Shown here piece after piece: positions 1 to 7,430 of a DNA stretch of 7,430 nucleotides. How positions within the stretch are numbered: the stretch's first letter is position 1; each line of letters begins with the position of its first letter. The stretch is from Lautropia sp. Its GTDB lineage: Bacteria > Pseudomonadota > Gammaproteobacteria > Burkholderiales > Burkholderiaceae_E. The translations under genes were made by a program, and so were the position numbers. The stretch spans positions 1 through 7,430 of the forward strand of contig JACCRJ010000055.1 in the NCBI GenBank assembly GCA_013813615.1, given 5' to 3'. Under the pieces are notes generated by a model, which saw only the letters and a list, made by a program, of their open reading frames with translations, was not told the DNA's origin and searched no databases.

Positions 1-3000
1 CATCTCGGACATCGACTGGGCGGAGTTTTTCGAGAGCGTGAGCCTCGTCGACAGGCATCTGCAGGCGACGGATGGCTTTGGGGAAATGGACTTTCCGACG
101 CGCAACCTGTATCGAAGCAGGATCGAACAGCTGGCCCGCCGCTCGTCGTTCTCGGAACTCGAGATCGCCGATCTCGTCCTCACAGTGTCGCAGAGGGCCG
201 CGACCGGTGCGGCGAACGCCGGTGACACGCAGCGGATGGGCGATGCCGGTTACCACCTGATCGGGAAAGGCCGCCAGCAACTGGAGCAGACGCTGGCGTT
301 CCGGCCCCCTCCCGGGCTGCGCATCCGGCGCTTTACCGTCCGTTCGGGCGTCGGCGGCTATCTGGGCGCAATCCTGCTTCTCACGGTCATGTTGCTGCTG
401 CTGGCTGGGTGGGCGATCGCAGCGCCGGAGCTGGGGTGGGTGTGGCTCGGCGCGCTCGCCGTCATTGCCTTGCTCCCGGCCACGGAGGTGGCGACGGCGC
501 TGGTCAACCGCGCAGTCGCCGGGACTTTCGGCGCCACGTTGCTGCCCGGGTTGCGCCTGAGCGCGGGCGTTCCGGAATCGCTGCGAACGCTCGTTGCCGT
601 GCCGACCCTTCTGAGCAACGAGACGGACCTGCTCGCACAGGTGGAACAGCTCGAAGTCCATCATCTTTCGAGCGTCGGCGGCGATCTGGCGTTTGTCCTT
701 CTGCTCGACGGCGCGGACGCGGACCGGGAGGAGCTTCCTGAAGACGCGCAACTGCTTGCGGTAGCGGTCCGGGCCATCGCGGATCTGAACCGGCGCCATG
801 GTCCGGCTCCGGGAGGCCGCCGGTTCCTGCTGCTGTATCGGCGGCGGCTGTTCAACGCTGCCGAGAACAGGTGGATGGGATGGGAGCGCAAACGAGGCAA
901 GTTGCATGAATTGAATCGGCTGCTGCGCGGAGCTCAGGACACCAGCTTTGCCGCCGTCGCCGGGACGGCGCCCTGGGTGCCGCAGAATGTGCGCTTCGTG
1001 ATCACGCTCGACGCCGATACGCGGCTGCCGAGGGACACGGCGCTGCGGCTGATCGGAAAGATGGCGCATCCCCTCAACCGGCCGCAGTTCGACGCCACCG
1101 GCGACCGCGTGGTCGAGGGCTACGGGATCCTGCAGCCTCGAGTGACATCGGCGCTGCCGATCGGCAGCGCCGGGTCGATGTATCAGCGGGCCTTCTCCGC
1201 CCCGGGAGGCATCGATCCGTACACCGCGGCGGTCTCGGACGTCTACCAGGATCTCTTCGACGAAGGCTCCTATACCGGCAAGGGCATCTACGACGTCGAC
1301 GCCTTCGAAGTCGCCCTGCGGGCCCGCATACCGGAGAATGCCCTGCTCAGCCACGACCTCTTCGAAGGCGTATTTGCACGCGCCGGCCTCGCTTCCGATA
1401 TCGAGGTCGTGGAAGAGGCACCGTCACGTTACGATGTCGTCGGCAAGCGCCAGCATCGCTGGACGCGCGGCGACTGGCAGCTGCTGCCGTGGGTCTTGAA
1501 GCGGCAGGCGGCAGGGCGCGCGGTCCCGCTGCTTGGCAGGGTGAAGATGCTCGACAACCTGCGGCGCTCGCTGCTCGCGCCGCTCACACTGCTGGCGGTG
1601 GGCCTGTGCTGGCTGCTGCCCCTGTCCTCGGGCATGGCCGGGATCCTGGTCGTCCTGGCGGGCCTCTCGATCCCGGCGATCATGCCGCCGCTGCTATCGC
1701 TGCTGCCGCGCCGGCGCGGCGTCCTGATCCGCAGCCACCTGCGCATGCTGGCCGGCGACTTCAGGATTGCCGCCACCCAGATCCTGCTTTCGGTGGCATT
1801 CCTGCCGGACCAGGCATGGAGGATGGGGGATGCCATCGCGCGGACCCTGTACCGCCTGTTCGCTTCCCGACGCCATCTCCTGGAATGGACTACCGCGGCT
1901 CAGGCGGCGAGACGCCCGCGCCTGGATCTGCAAGGATTCCAGGCGGAGATGGCAGGCGGCACCGCGCTCACGCTGTCGATGACGGCGGTGGCGGTCGCGG
2001 TCGCACCGGCTTCATGGCCACTGATGTTGCCGTTTGTCGCGCTGTGGCTTGCGGCGCCGGCGCTCGCTCTCGAGGCCAGCCAGGCAATGCCCGTGGCGCG
2101 GCGCCAGTCCGTCTCGGGGCCGGACGCGGCTGCCTTGCGCCTGACGGCACGCCGAACCTGGCGATTCTTCGAGACGTTCCTGACGGCGGCCGACAACATG
2201 CTGCCACCGGACAATTTTCAGGAGGATCCCAGACCTGTAGTCGCGCATCGGACCTCGCCGACCAACATCGGCCTCTATCTGCTGGCTGCCATCGCGGCGC
2301 GCGATTTCGGCTGGAGTGGAACAGGGGCGACGCTGGCTCGTCTGGAAGCGACCTTCGGGACCCTGCGCAAGCTGCCCCGGTTCAGGGGCCATTTCTTCAA
2401 CTGGTACGGCACGCTGGATCTGCAGGTGCTTGCGCCGGCTTATGTTTCGTCGGTCGACAGCGGCAACTTCGCCGGGCATCTGATCGCGGTCGCCAACGCG
2501 TGCGAGGAGTGGATGGACGCCGCCATCGCGCCGGCCGCGCGTTCGGGAATGGCGGACCAGGTCAGGCTGGTCCGTGAGGTCGCCGACGCCCTGCCCTCGG
2601 CGGCAGACGAGCGCGTGCGGCAGCTGACTGCGCTATGTGACGAGATGGACCTGCTGCTGACGAGCACGCAGGCGATCGAGTCGCTGACGCCCACGATGAA
2701 GCGGCTGGCCGCGAAGGCGGTAAAGGTTGCGCGAGACATCCTGCCGGCGGACGCCGACGCCGGCTACGCCGACCTGGTGTTCTGGACCGGGGCGCTGGAG
2801 AGAACCGTTGCGGAGCATGGAGTCGACCGCCAGCAGGCGGCGCCGCAATCGTTGGCGGGACGTCTGGCTGCGCTTGCTGCCGAGGCGCGCGAAATGGCAC
2901 TCGCGATGGATTTTTCCTTTCTCCTCGATCCGGAGCGAAAGCTGCTGTCGATCGGCTTCAACCACGTCGACAACAGCCTGGATCCGAGTTGCTACGACCT

Positions 3001-6000
3001 GCTCGCCTCCGAGGCGCGACTCGCCAGCCTCTTCGCCATCGCCAAGGGGGACGTTTCGACGCGTCACTGGTTCCGCCTCGGCAGGGCTGCAAGGCCCCTC
3101 GGCAGCGGGTCCGCCTTGATCTCCTGGTCGGGCTCGATGTTCGAGTACCTGATGCCTTCGCTGGTGATGCGCGCACCGGTCGGCAGCCTTCTCGAGCAGA
3201 CCAATCGGCTGGTGGTGGCGTGCCAGGTTTCCTATGGAAAATCGCTGGGCATTCCCTGGGGGATTTCGGAGTCCGCCTACAACGCCCGCGACATGGAGTT
3301 CACGTACCAGTACTCCAATTTCGGCGTTCCCGGACTCGGGCTGAAGCGCGGACTCTCCGAGAACCTGGTCATTGCACCGTACGCGACCGGCCTGGCAGCG
3401 ATGGTGGATCCACCCGCAGCGCAGCAGAACTTTCTGCGCCTTGCCGAGGCCGGTGCAAGCGGCCGGTATGGATTCTATGAAGCCCTCGATTTCACCGCCT
3501 CGCGGCTTCCGGCAGACGAAGTCGTGGTGGTCGTGCGCAACTTCATGGCCCACCACCAAGGCATGACCATCGTCGCCATTGCCAACGCCCTGCAGGACGG
3601 CAGGATGAGGGCCCGTTTCCATCGGGAGCCGATGATCCAGGCGTGCGAGCTCCTGCTCCAGGAACGGATGCCTCGCAACGTCGGGATTGCGCATCCCCGC
3701 GCAGAGGAAGTGAAAGCATCGGCAACGGGGATCGTGCCCACTGCGCCGACGGTGCGTCGTCTGGTGGCGACTGGCCGCGCCGTGGACGCAGGACCGACGA
3801 CGCATCTGCTCTCGAACGGGCGCTACACCGTAATGCTGACAGGGACGGGTTCCGGCTTCAGCAACTGGCGCGAGATTGCCGTGACTCGATGGCGTGAAGA
3901 CGCGACGCTGGACGACTGGGGTTCCTACATCTTTGTTCGCGATACCCGGAGCGGAAAGCTCTGGACCGCAGCTTCGCGGGGATGCGGGGTCGACGCAGAC
4001 GCCGGTGCGGATGACGCGGCAGACCACTGCGAAGTGGTTTTCGGCGAGGACCACGCGGAGTTCATGCGCCGGGACGGCAGCCTGGCCACTACCCTGGAAG
4101 TCCTGGTGTCGGGCGAGGACGACGGCGAGGTGCGCAGGGTGACGGTGGCGAACAGTGGACGCCGGCCGCGCGAGATCGAACTGACGAGCTACGCCGAACT
4201 CGTCCTGGCGTCCCCCTCTGCAGACAACGCGCACCCGGCGTTCGCCAAGATGTTCGTCGTGACCGAGTACCTGGCGGAGTACGGCGCGCTGATGGCCACG
4301 CGCCGGCCTCGCTCGCCCGGTGAGGCGCCGGTCTGGGCCGCGCATTTCGCGGTGGTCGAAGGCGACGTCGTCGCGGAAGCGCAGTACGAGTCCGATCGCG
4401 CACGTTTCAGAGGCCGCCGCTTCGAGTTCAGGGCTGCCGCTGCACTGACGCAGGGCCGGCAGCTGTCCAATACGGTCGGTACGGTCCTCGATCCGATCTT
4501 TTCGATCCGGCAGCGCCTGGTGATCCAGCCCGCCCGGAGTGCCCGTGTCGCATTCTGGACGCTCGTCGCCTCGTCGCGGTCGGAGCTTCTGAACCTGATC
4601 GACAAGCATCATGACCGCAGCGCTTTCGACCGGGCGAAGACGCTGGCGTGGACGCAGGCCCAGGTCCAGCTTCGCCACCTCGACATCCAGGCGCTGGAGG
4701 CCGCGGATTTCCAGCAACTGGCCGCGCCCATACTGTATGCCGACCCGCGCTTCCGGGCTCCCTCCGGGACGATCCTGCGCGGCGCTGGATCTCAGGCGGG
4801 TTTGTGGCCTCATGCGATCTCGGGCGACTTGCCGATCGTGCTGCTGCTCATCGACGATCTGGAGGACGTCGCACAGGTCCGCCAGCTGCTCCGAGCTCAA
4901 GAATACTGGCGCATCAAGCGCCTCGCGGTCGATCTGGTCATCGTCAACGAACGCGCCGCTTCCTACGTGCAGGATTTGCAGATCGCGATCGAAACAGCCG
5001 TGCGCAGCAGCCAGGCACGGCCACGTTTTGGCGCGGAGCTCGCCCAGGGCACGGTCCACGCGCTTCGCGCCGATCTCATGACACCGCAGGCCCACGACCT
5101 GCTGCAATCGGTCGCCCGTGTCGTCCTGGTAGCCCGCCGCGGCACGATCAGCGCCCAACTCGCCGGCCTGGCCCGGAAGAAGACGTCTGCGTTGCAAGTC
5201 GTTCCTGGCAAGCGGCCGTTGCAGCCGCCACGAGTCGCGCGGGGAGCCCCGCCGATGCGGGTGCCGGCGGAGGAGGATCTCGAGTTCTTCAACGGTCTCG
5301 GCGGCTTCGACAAGGACGGTCGGGAATACGTGGTGGTGCTCGATGCCGGAGACAGAACACCGGCGCCGTGGATCAACGTGATCTCCAACCAGGCGTTCGG
5401 CTTCCAGGTATCGGCGGACGGCGCTGGCTATACCTGGGCAGAAAACAGCCGCGAAAACCAGCTGAGTCCCTGGTCCAATGACCCGGTCGCCGATCCGCCG
5501 GGTGAATCGATCTATATCAGGGACGAGGTGAGCGGCGAGCTCTTCAGTCCCACCGCCTCGCCGATCCGCGGTGGCGGTGTCTACGTGGCCAGGCATGGCT
5601 TCGGATACAGCCGCTTCGAGCACGAAGCCAAGGGCATCGGTGTCGAATTGCTGCAGTTCGTGCCGCTGGTCGATCCGATCAAGATTTCTCGCCTGGTTCT
5701 GCGCAACCGCTCGACCGTGCCGCGGCGCCTGTCGGTGACGGCGTTCGTCGAATGGGTCCAGGGTACGTCGCGAGGGGCATCCGGAACTTCGATCCAGACG
5801 GAAATCGACGCCGCGACCGGCGCGATGCTGGCGCGAAACCCCTGGAGCATCGTCTACGGCGGCCGGGTCGCTTTTGCCGACCTTGGCGGTCTGCAGACAG
5901 CCTGGACGGGCGACCGGGCCGAGTTCATCGGCCGCGCCGGCAGTCATGCAGCGCCTGCGGCGCTGTCGGCGGCTGCGACCTCCCTGTCCAATCGGACCGG

Positions 6001-7430
6001 CGCCGGCCTGGATCCCTGCTCGGCCCTGCAGGCGGTTGTCGAGCTCGACGCAGGCGAATCGGTCGAGCTGGTCTGTTTCCTGGGTGAATGCGCTACTGCC
6101 GAAGCGGCTCAGGCGCTGCTTCTCCGATATCGCACGGCCGATCTGGACGCGGTGTTCGATGACGTGGCCGAGCACTGGCGTGCGATCCTCTCGGCAGTCC
6201 AGGTCAGAACGCCCGACCGTGCGATGGACATCATGCTGAACGGCTGGCTGCTCTACCAGACGCTCGCCTGCCGCATCCGTGCGCGGTCGGCCTTCTACCA
6301 GGCGAGCGGCGCCTATGGCTTTCGCGATCAACTCCAGGACGGGATGGCGCTGACCTTCTCGCAGCCCGAGGAAACGCGGGGTCATCTGCTGCGGGCCGCT
6401 TCCCGGCAGTTCGTCGAGGGCGACGTGCAGCATTGGTGGCTGCCGCATTCGGGGCGAGGTGTGCGGACCCGGATCTCCGATGACCGGGTCTGGCTCGGCT
6501 TCGCGACTGCCACCTATGTGGACGTGGCGGGCGACCCGACGGTCCTCGAGGAGATGGTGCCGTTTCTGGAAGGCCCGGCGCTTCAGCCGGGACAGCACGA
6601 TGACTTCTTCCTGCCGTCGTTTGCGGAAGCGCCCGGGACGCTGTTCGAGCATTGTGCACGTGGCATCGACCAGTGCCTGGAGCTTACGGGACAACTTGGA
6701 CTGCCGCTCATCGGTACCGGCGACTGGAACGACGGCATGAACCGGGTGGGCGAAGGCGGCAGGGGCGAGAGCGTGTGGCTCGGGTGGCTGCTCGTGAAGA
6801 CCATCGAACTCTTTGCGCCGTTTGCGGAGGCCAGGGATAGCGCCCAGGACAAGGCGCGCGCGGTACGCTGGCGGGCGCATTCGGCGTCGGTGCGGGCGGC
6901 TCTTGAGCGGGAAGCCTGGGATGGCGAATGGTATCGCCGGGCAACCTACGACGATGGAACCTGGCTGGGCTCCAGGACAAGCGAGGAATGCCGGATCGAT
7001 TCGATTGCGCAGTCGTGGGCAGTCCTGTCGGGCGCCGCCGACCCGGCGCGGGCTGCCGCGGCAATGGAATCCGTCGATCGTCATCTGATCCGCCACGAGG
7101 AGGGGCTGGCCCTGTTGTTCACGCCGCCGTTCGACAAGACCGCCCGTGATCCCGGGTACATCAAGGGATATCCCCCGGGTCTGCGCGAAAACGGTGGGCA
7201 GTACAGCCACGCTGCGATGTGGGCGGTGCTGGCTTTTGCGAAGCTGGGCGCCGGTGACAAGGCCGGTGCGCTGTTCGCCCTGCTGAACCCGATCAATCAT
7301 GCGCGCACGCCCGGGGATGTCGACCGCTATAAAGTGGAGCCCTATGTGGTTGCCGCCGACGTCTACTCGGTCGAGCCGCATGTCGGCCGCGGCGGCTGGA
7401 CCTGGTATACCGGCTCGGCCGGCTGGATGT
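1..7430 (+). CDS. ndvB: Cyclic beta-1,2-glucan synthase (NdvB/ChvB/Cgs family), internal fragment, open at both ends
   Basis: Codons start at base 2 and run for 2,476 residues with no stop; neither the start nor the stop codon is in the window. The enzyme sits in the inner membrane and uses UDP-glucose to make cyclic beta-1,2-glucan, a periplasmic osmoregulated glucan important in plant and animal host interaction. Seen in sequence: the family opening stretch SDIDWAEFFESVSLVD (2-17) and DFPTRNLYR (30-38); six hydrophobic segments in three pairs; GT84 motifs D236, DAD 337-339, HDLFE 451-455 and RQHRW 483-487; middle-domain signatures GIPWGISESAYN (1083-1094) and AHHQGM (1183-1188); and GH94 motifs FRDQLQD (2107-2113), GTGDWNDGMN (2238-2247) and ENGGQYSH (2396-2403). 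Every expected module is present in order and in one frame, so I see no frameshift or decay. About 290 N-terminal and 50-110 C-terminal residues are inferred missing. The protein family is near certain; the symbol (ndvB, chvB or cgs) depends on the organism. Confidence 0.97.
2..355 (+). other. N-terminal cytoplasmic segment of the synthase (partial)
   Basis: Residues 1-118 precede the first membrane pair. They include the conserved family stretch SDIDWAEFFESVSLVD and DFPTRNLYRSRIEQLAR, then a charged, probably helical region (residues 50-100) ending in RPPPGLRIRRF just before the membrane. In the Brucella and Agrobacterium enzymes the N-terminus is cytoplasmic, and the basic residues at 107-114 before the first hydrophobic segment agree with that side (positive-inside rule). 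No catalytic motif is visible. An ATG at residue 29 (base 86) is internal and not the start, because clear family homology continues upstream to the window edge. Confidence 0.75.
356..487 (+). other. Transmembrane pair 1-2
   Basis: Residues 119-141 (GYLGAILLLTVMLLLLAGWA and onward) and about 143-160 (PELGWVWLGALAVIALLPA) are two strongly hydrophobic stretches joined by a very short turn, so they form a helical hairpin that leaves both flanks on the same, cytoplasmic, side. They fall just before the glycosyltransferase domain, as in the family's six-helix topology. Boundaries are by eye. Confidence 0.85.
614..1531 (+). other. GT84 glycosyltransferase domain (initiation and elongation of beta-1,2-glucan)
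   Basis: Residues about 205-510 transfer glucose from UDP-glucose. In this family the first acceptor is the protein itself, and the growing linear beta-1,2-glucan stays protein-linked until cyclization. Visible motifs follow the D, DxD, D/E, (Q/R)xxRW pattern of processive family-2-like transferases. They are D236 after FVLLL; D337-A-D339 in ITLDADTRLPR (bases 1010-1018), which should bind UDP and metal; D452/E455 in LLSHDLFEG, the candidate catalytic base region; and R483-Q-H-R-W487 (bases 1448-1462) in the acceptor-binding position. The Arg form of the (Q/R)xxRW motif is normal for Cgs proteins. The spacing from DxD to the D/E pair (about 115 residues) agrees with what I recall for Brucella Cgs. 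All key residues are intact, so the domain looks active. Confidence 0.93.
1565..1696 (+). other. Transmembrane pair 3-4
   Basis: Residues 522-541 (RSLLAPLTLLAVGLCWLLPL) and about 545-565 (MAGILVVLAGLSIPAIMPPLL) are hydrophobic and separated by a short SSG turn. They follow the RQHRW motif directly, as the channel-lining helices of processive glycosyltransferases do. The basic flank RRRGVLIR after them (570-577) places the following loop in the cytoplasm. Confidence 0.85.
1955..2077 (+). other. Transmembrane pair 5-6
   Basis: Residues about 652-671 (GGTALTLSMTAVAVAVAPAS) and 672-692 (WPLMLPFVALWLAAPALALEA) form the last hydrophobic pair. The sequence after it turns charged (RRQSVSGPD, LTARRTWRFF) and leads into the large soluble middle and C-terminal domains, which must therefore lie in the cytoplasm. 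The stretch between pairs 3-4 and 5-6 (570-650) is amphipathic and contains LRMLAGDFRIAATQILLSVAFLPDQAWRM-like conserved sequence (580-608), probably an interface helix rather than a seventh membrane span. Confidence 0.78.
2159..3706 (+). other. Middle cyclization domain (glycoamylase-like Pfam family; GH189-type)
   Basis: Residues about 720-1235 correspond to the glycoamylase-like domain found in NdvB proteins. From established work on a bacterial homologue, this region closes the glucan ring by transglycosylation and is classed as GH189 (recalled, not checked). Visible hallmarks in order are TSPTNIGLYLLA (752-763), RGHFFNWY (795-802), SIGFNHVDNSLDPSCYDLLASEARL (984-1008), SWSGSMFEYLMP (1041-1052), GIPWGISESAYN (1083-1094), RYGFYEALDF (1155-1164) and AHHQGM (1183-1188). 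E1048, E1090 and E1160 are conserved-looking acidic residues in these motifs and are candidates for the catalytic pair; I cannot assign which. The part at 830-960 is charged, helical and less conserved. The domain sits on the cytoplasmic side, after the sixth membrane segment and before the first beta-sandwich. Confidence 0.88.
3785..4591 (+). other. First carbohydrate-phosphorylase-type beta-sandwich module
   Basis: Residues about 1262-1530 resemble the N-terminal beta-sandwich of GH94 enzymes (glycosyltransferase-36-type module), which usually occurs twice in NdvB proteins. Marks are THLLSNGRYTVMLTGTGSGF (1267-1286), TRWREDATLDDWGSYIFVRD (1296-1315) and SGKLWTAAS (1317-1325). Then come alternating strands around EFMRRDGSLATTLEVLVSGE (1357-1376) and VRRVTVANSGRRPREIELTSYAELVLAS (1378-1405). 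The same order of motifs recurs in the second module, which starts about 500 residues later. It probably binds glucan or packs against the cyclization domain; no catalytic residues are expected in it. Confidence 0.82.
4604..5167 (+). other. Helical region resembling a truncated GH94-like (alpha/alpha) barrel
   Basis: Residues about 1535-1722 follow the first beta-sandwich as the helical linker and barrel follow the sandwich in GH94 proteins. Visible are a helical stretch (DRAKTLAWTQAQVQLRHLDI, 1543-1562), ILYADPRFRAP (1577-1587), GLWPHAISGDLPIVLLLIDD (1600-1619) and mixed alpha/beta sequence to ISAQLAGL (1716-1723). The stretch LWPHAISGDLPIVL is typical of NdvB proteins. There is no GDWNDG-type motif and no phosphate-binding ENGG motif, and the region is only about 190 residues against more than 400 for a full barrel. 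I read it as a catalytically inactive partial barrel; this is inference from order and weak similarity. Confidence 0.55.
5168..5272 (+). other. Pro/Arg-rich interdomain linker
   Basis: Residues 1723-1757 are rich in Pro, Arg, Lys and Ala, with no hydrophobic core pattern, and lie between the partial barrel and the strongly conserved LEFFNGLGGF block (1760-1769) that opens the second phosphorylase unit. This is most simply a flexible, surface-exposed linker. NdvB homologues commonly vary in length and sequence here. Confidence 0.7.
5279..6166 (+). other. Second carbohydrate-phosphorylase-type beta-sandwich module (GH94 N-terminal domain)
   Basis: Residues about 1760-2055 form the N-terminal sandwich of the C-terminal phosphorylase. 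Marks are LEFFNGLGGFDKDGREYVVV (1760-1779), PAPWINVISNQAFGFQVSAD (1787-1806), GAGYTWAENSRENQLSPWSN (1807-1826) and SIYIRDEVSGELFSPTASP (1836-1854). These are followed by GFGYSRFEHEAKGIGVELLQ (1865-1884) and ISRLVLRNRS (1896-1905). The GYTWAENSRENQLSPWSNDP block is among the most conserved stretches of GH94 enzymes and contributes to the donor-side active site. The segment at 1975-2010 is Ala/Ser/Gly-rich and looks loop-like. A helical connector (2033-2060) leads into the catalytic barrel. Confidence 0.88.
6179..7429 (+). other. GH94 phosphorylase catalytic barrel (chain-length control), C-terminally cut by window edge
   Basis: Residues 2060-2476 match the (alpha/alpha)6 catalytic domain of GH94 phosphorylases. 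In Brucella Cgs this region has beta-1,2-glucooligosaccharide phosphorylase activity and controls the degree of polymerization before ring closure. Visible motifs are SGAYGFRDQLQDGMAL (2102-2117), WWLPHSGRGVRTRISDD (2145-2161), GTGDWNDGMNRVGEGGRGES (2238-2257, holding the general-acid Asp), IDSIAQSW (2332-2339), GYPPGLRENGGQYSHAAMW (2389-2407, holding the phosphate-site His2403), and RGGWTWYTGSAGWM (2463-2476) at the window edge. All catalytic and phosphate-binding signatures within view are intact, so phosphorolysis should be functional. The remaining C-terminal cap lies downstream. Confidence 0.93.

Noticed and set aside
86..88. ATG at residue 29 as the gene start
   Set aside because: Family-conserved sequence (SDIDWAEFFESVSLVD) lies upstream in the same frame, and the frame is open to the window edge.
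1742..1810. Possible seventh transmembrane span around residues 581-603
   Set aside because: The stretch contains internal charged residues (Arg, Asp) and is amphipathic. A seventh span would put the soluble C-terminal domains on the wrong side relative to the cytoplasmic substrates UDP-glucose and phosphate.
1489..2577. Plus-strand open frame of 362 codons in another phase
   Set aside because: It is a Gly/Ala/Arg-rich shadow frame overlapping transmembrane pairs 3-6 and the start of the cyclization domain. The true frame is continuous through it, with conserved family sequence on both sides.
2633..7381. Minus-strand open frame of 1,582 codons as a real gene
   Set aside because: Its translation shows no recognisable domain and is rich in Arg, His, Pro and Gln in the low-complexity way typical of antisense frames. 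The opposite strand encodes a continuous, motif-rich NdvB protein over the whole interval.
1..7430. Frameshifted or broken synthase (pseudogene)
   Set aside because: I translated the full window in the base-2 frame. There are no stops, and conserved motifs appear in the same frame from residue 2 to residue 2476.
1..7430. Promoters, terminators, RNA genes, CRISPR arrays, insertion sequences or attachment sites
   Set aside because: The window has no non-coding interval, and I saw no direct-repeat array, tRNA-like fold, transposase sequence or terminal inverted repeats. Short GC-rich inverted repeats are expected by chance at this base composition.

Overview
The whole window is the interior of one very large protein-coding gene on the + strand. 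Reading from base 2, there are 2,476 consecutive sense codons with no stop. The frame enters before base 1 and is still open at base 7430, so neither start nor stop codon is present. The protein is a cyclic beta-1,2-glucan synthase of the NdvB/ChvB/Cgs family, which is normally about 2,800-2,900 residues long. By comparison with the Brucella/Agrobacterium enzymes (from memory), roughly 290 N-terminal and 50-110 C-terminal residues lie outside the window.

Layout, in residues of the visible fragment: (1) an N-terminal cytoplasmic segment (1-118); (2) a first transmembrane pair (119-162); (3) a GT84 glycosyltransferase domain with D, DxD, D/E and RxxRW motifs (about 205-510); (4) two more transmembrane pairs (about 522-565 and 652-692); (5) the glycoamylase-like/GH189-type cyclization domain (about 720-1235); (6) a first carbohydrate-phosphorylase-type beta-sandwich (1262-1530) followed by what looks like a short, catalytically incomplete (alpha/alpha) barrel (1535-1722); (7) a Pro/Arg-rich linker (1723-1757); (8) a second beta-sandwich (1760-2055); and (9) a GH94 phosphorylase catalytic domain with intact GDWNDG and ENGGQYSH motifs (2060 to the window end).

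Known family biochemistry indicates how the parts cooperate. The GT84 domain primes on the protein itself and elongates a linear beta-1,2-glucan from UDP-glucose. The GH94 domain trims the chain by phosphorolysis and so sets ring size. The middle domain closes the ring by transglycosylation. The cyclic glucan made on the cytoplasmic side is then exported by an NdvA/ChvA/Cgt-type ABC transporter, which is not in this window.

The DNA is strongly GC-rich with G/C-dominated third codon positions. With the family assignment, this suggests a Gram-negative proteobacterium, but the class cannot be fixed from this fragment. There is no intergenic DNA, RNA gene, mobile element, CRISPR array, promoter or terminator that I can support. 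I see no new system here. The points most worth a second look are the tandem, partly degenerate phosphorylase-like architecture and a very long antisense open frame that codon register and codon usage explain.
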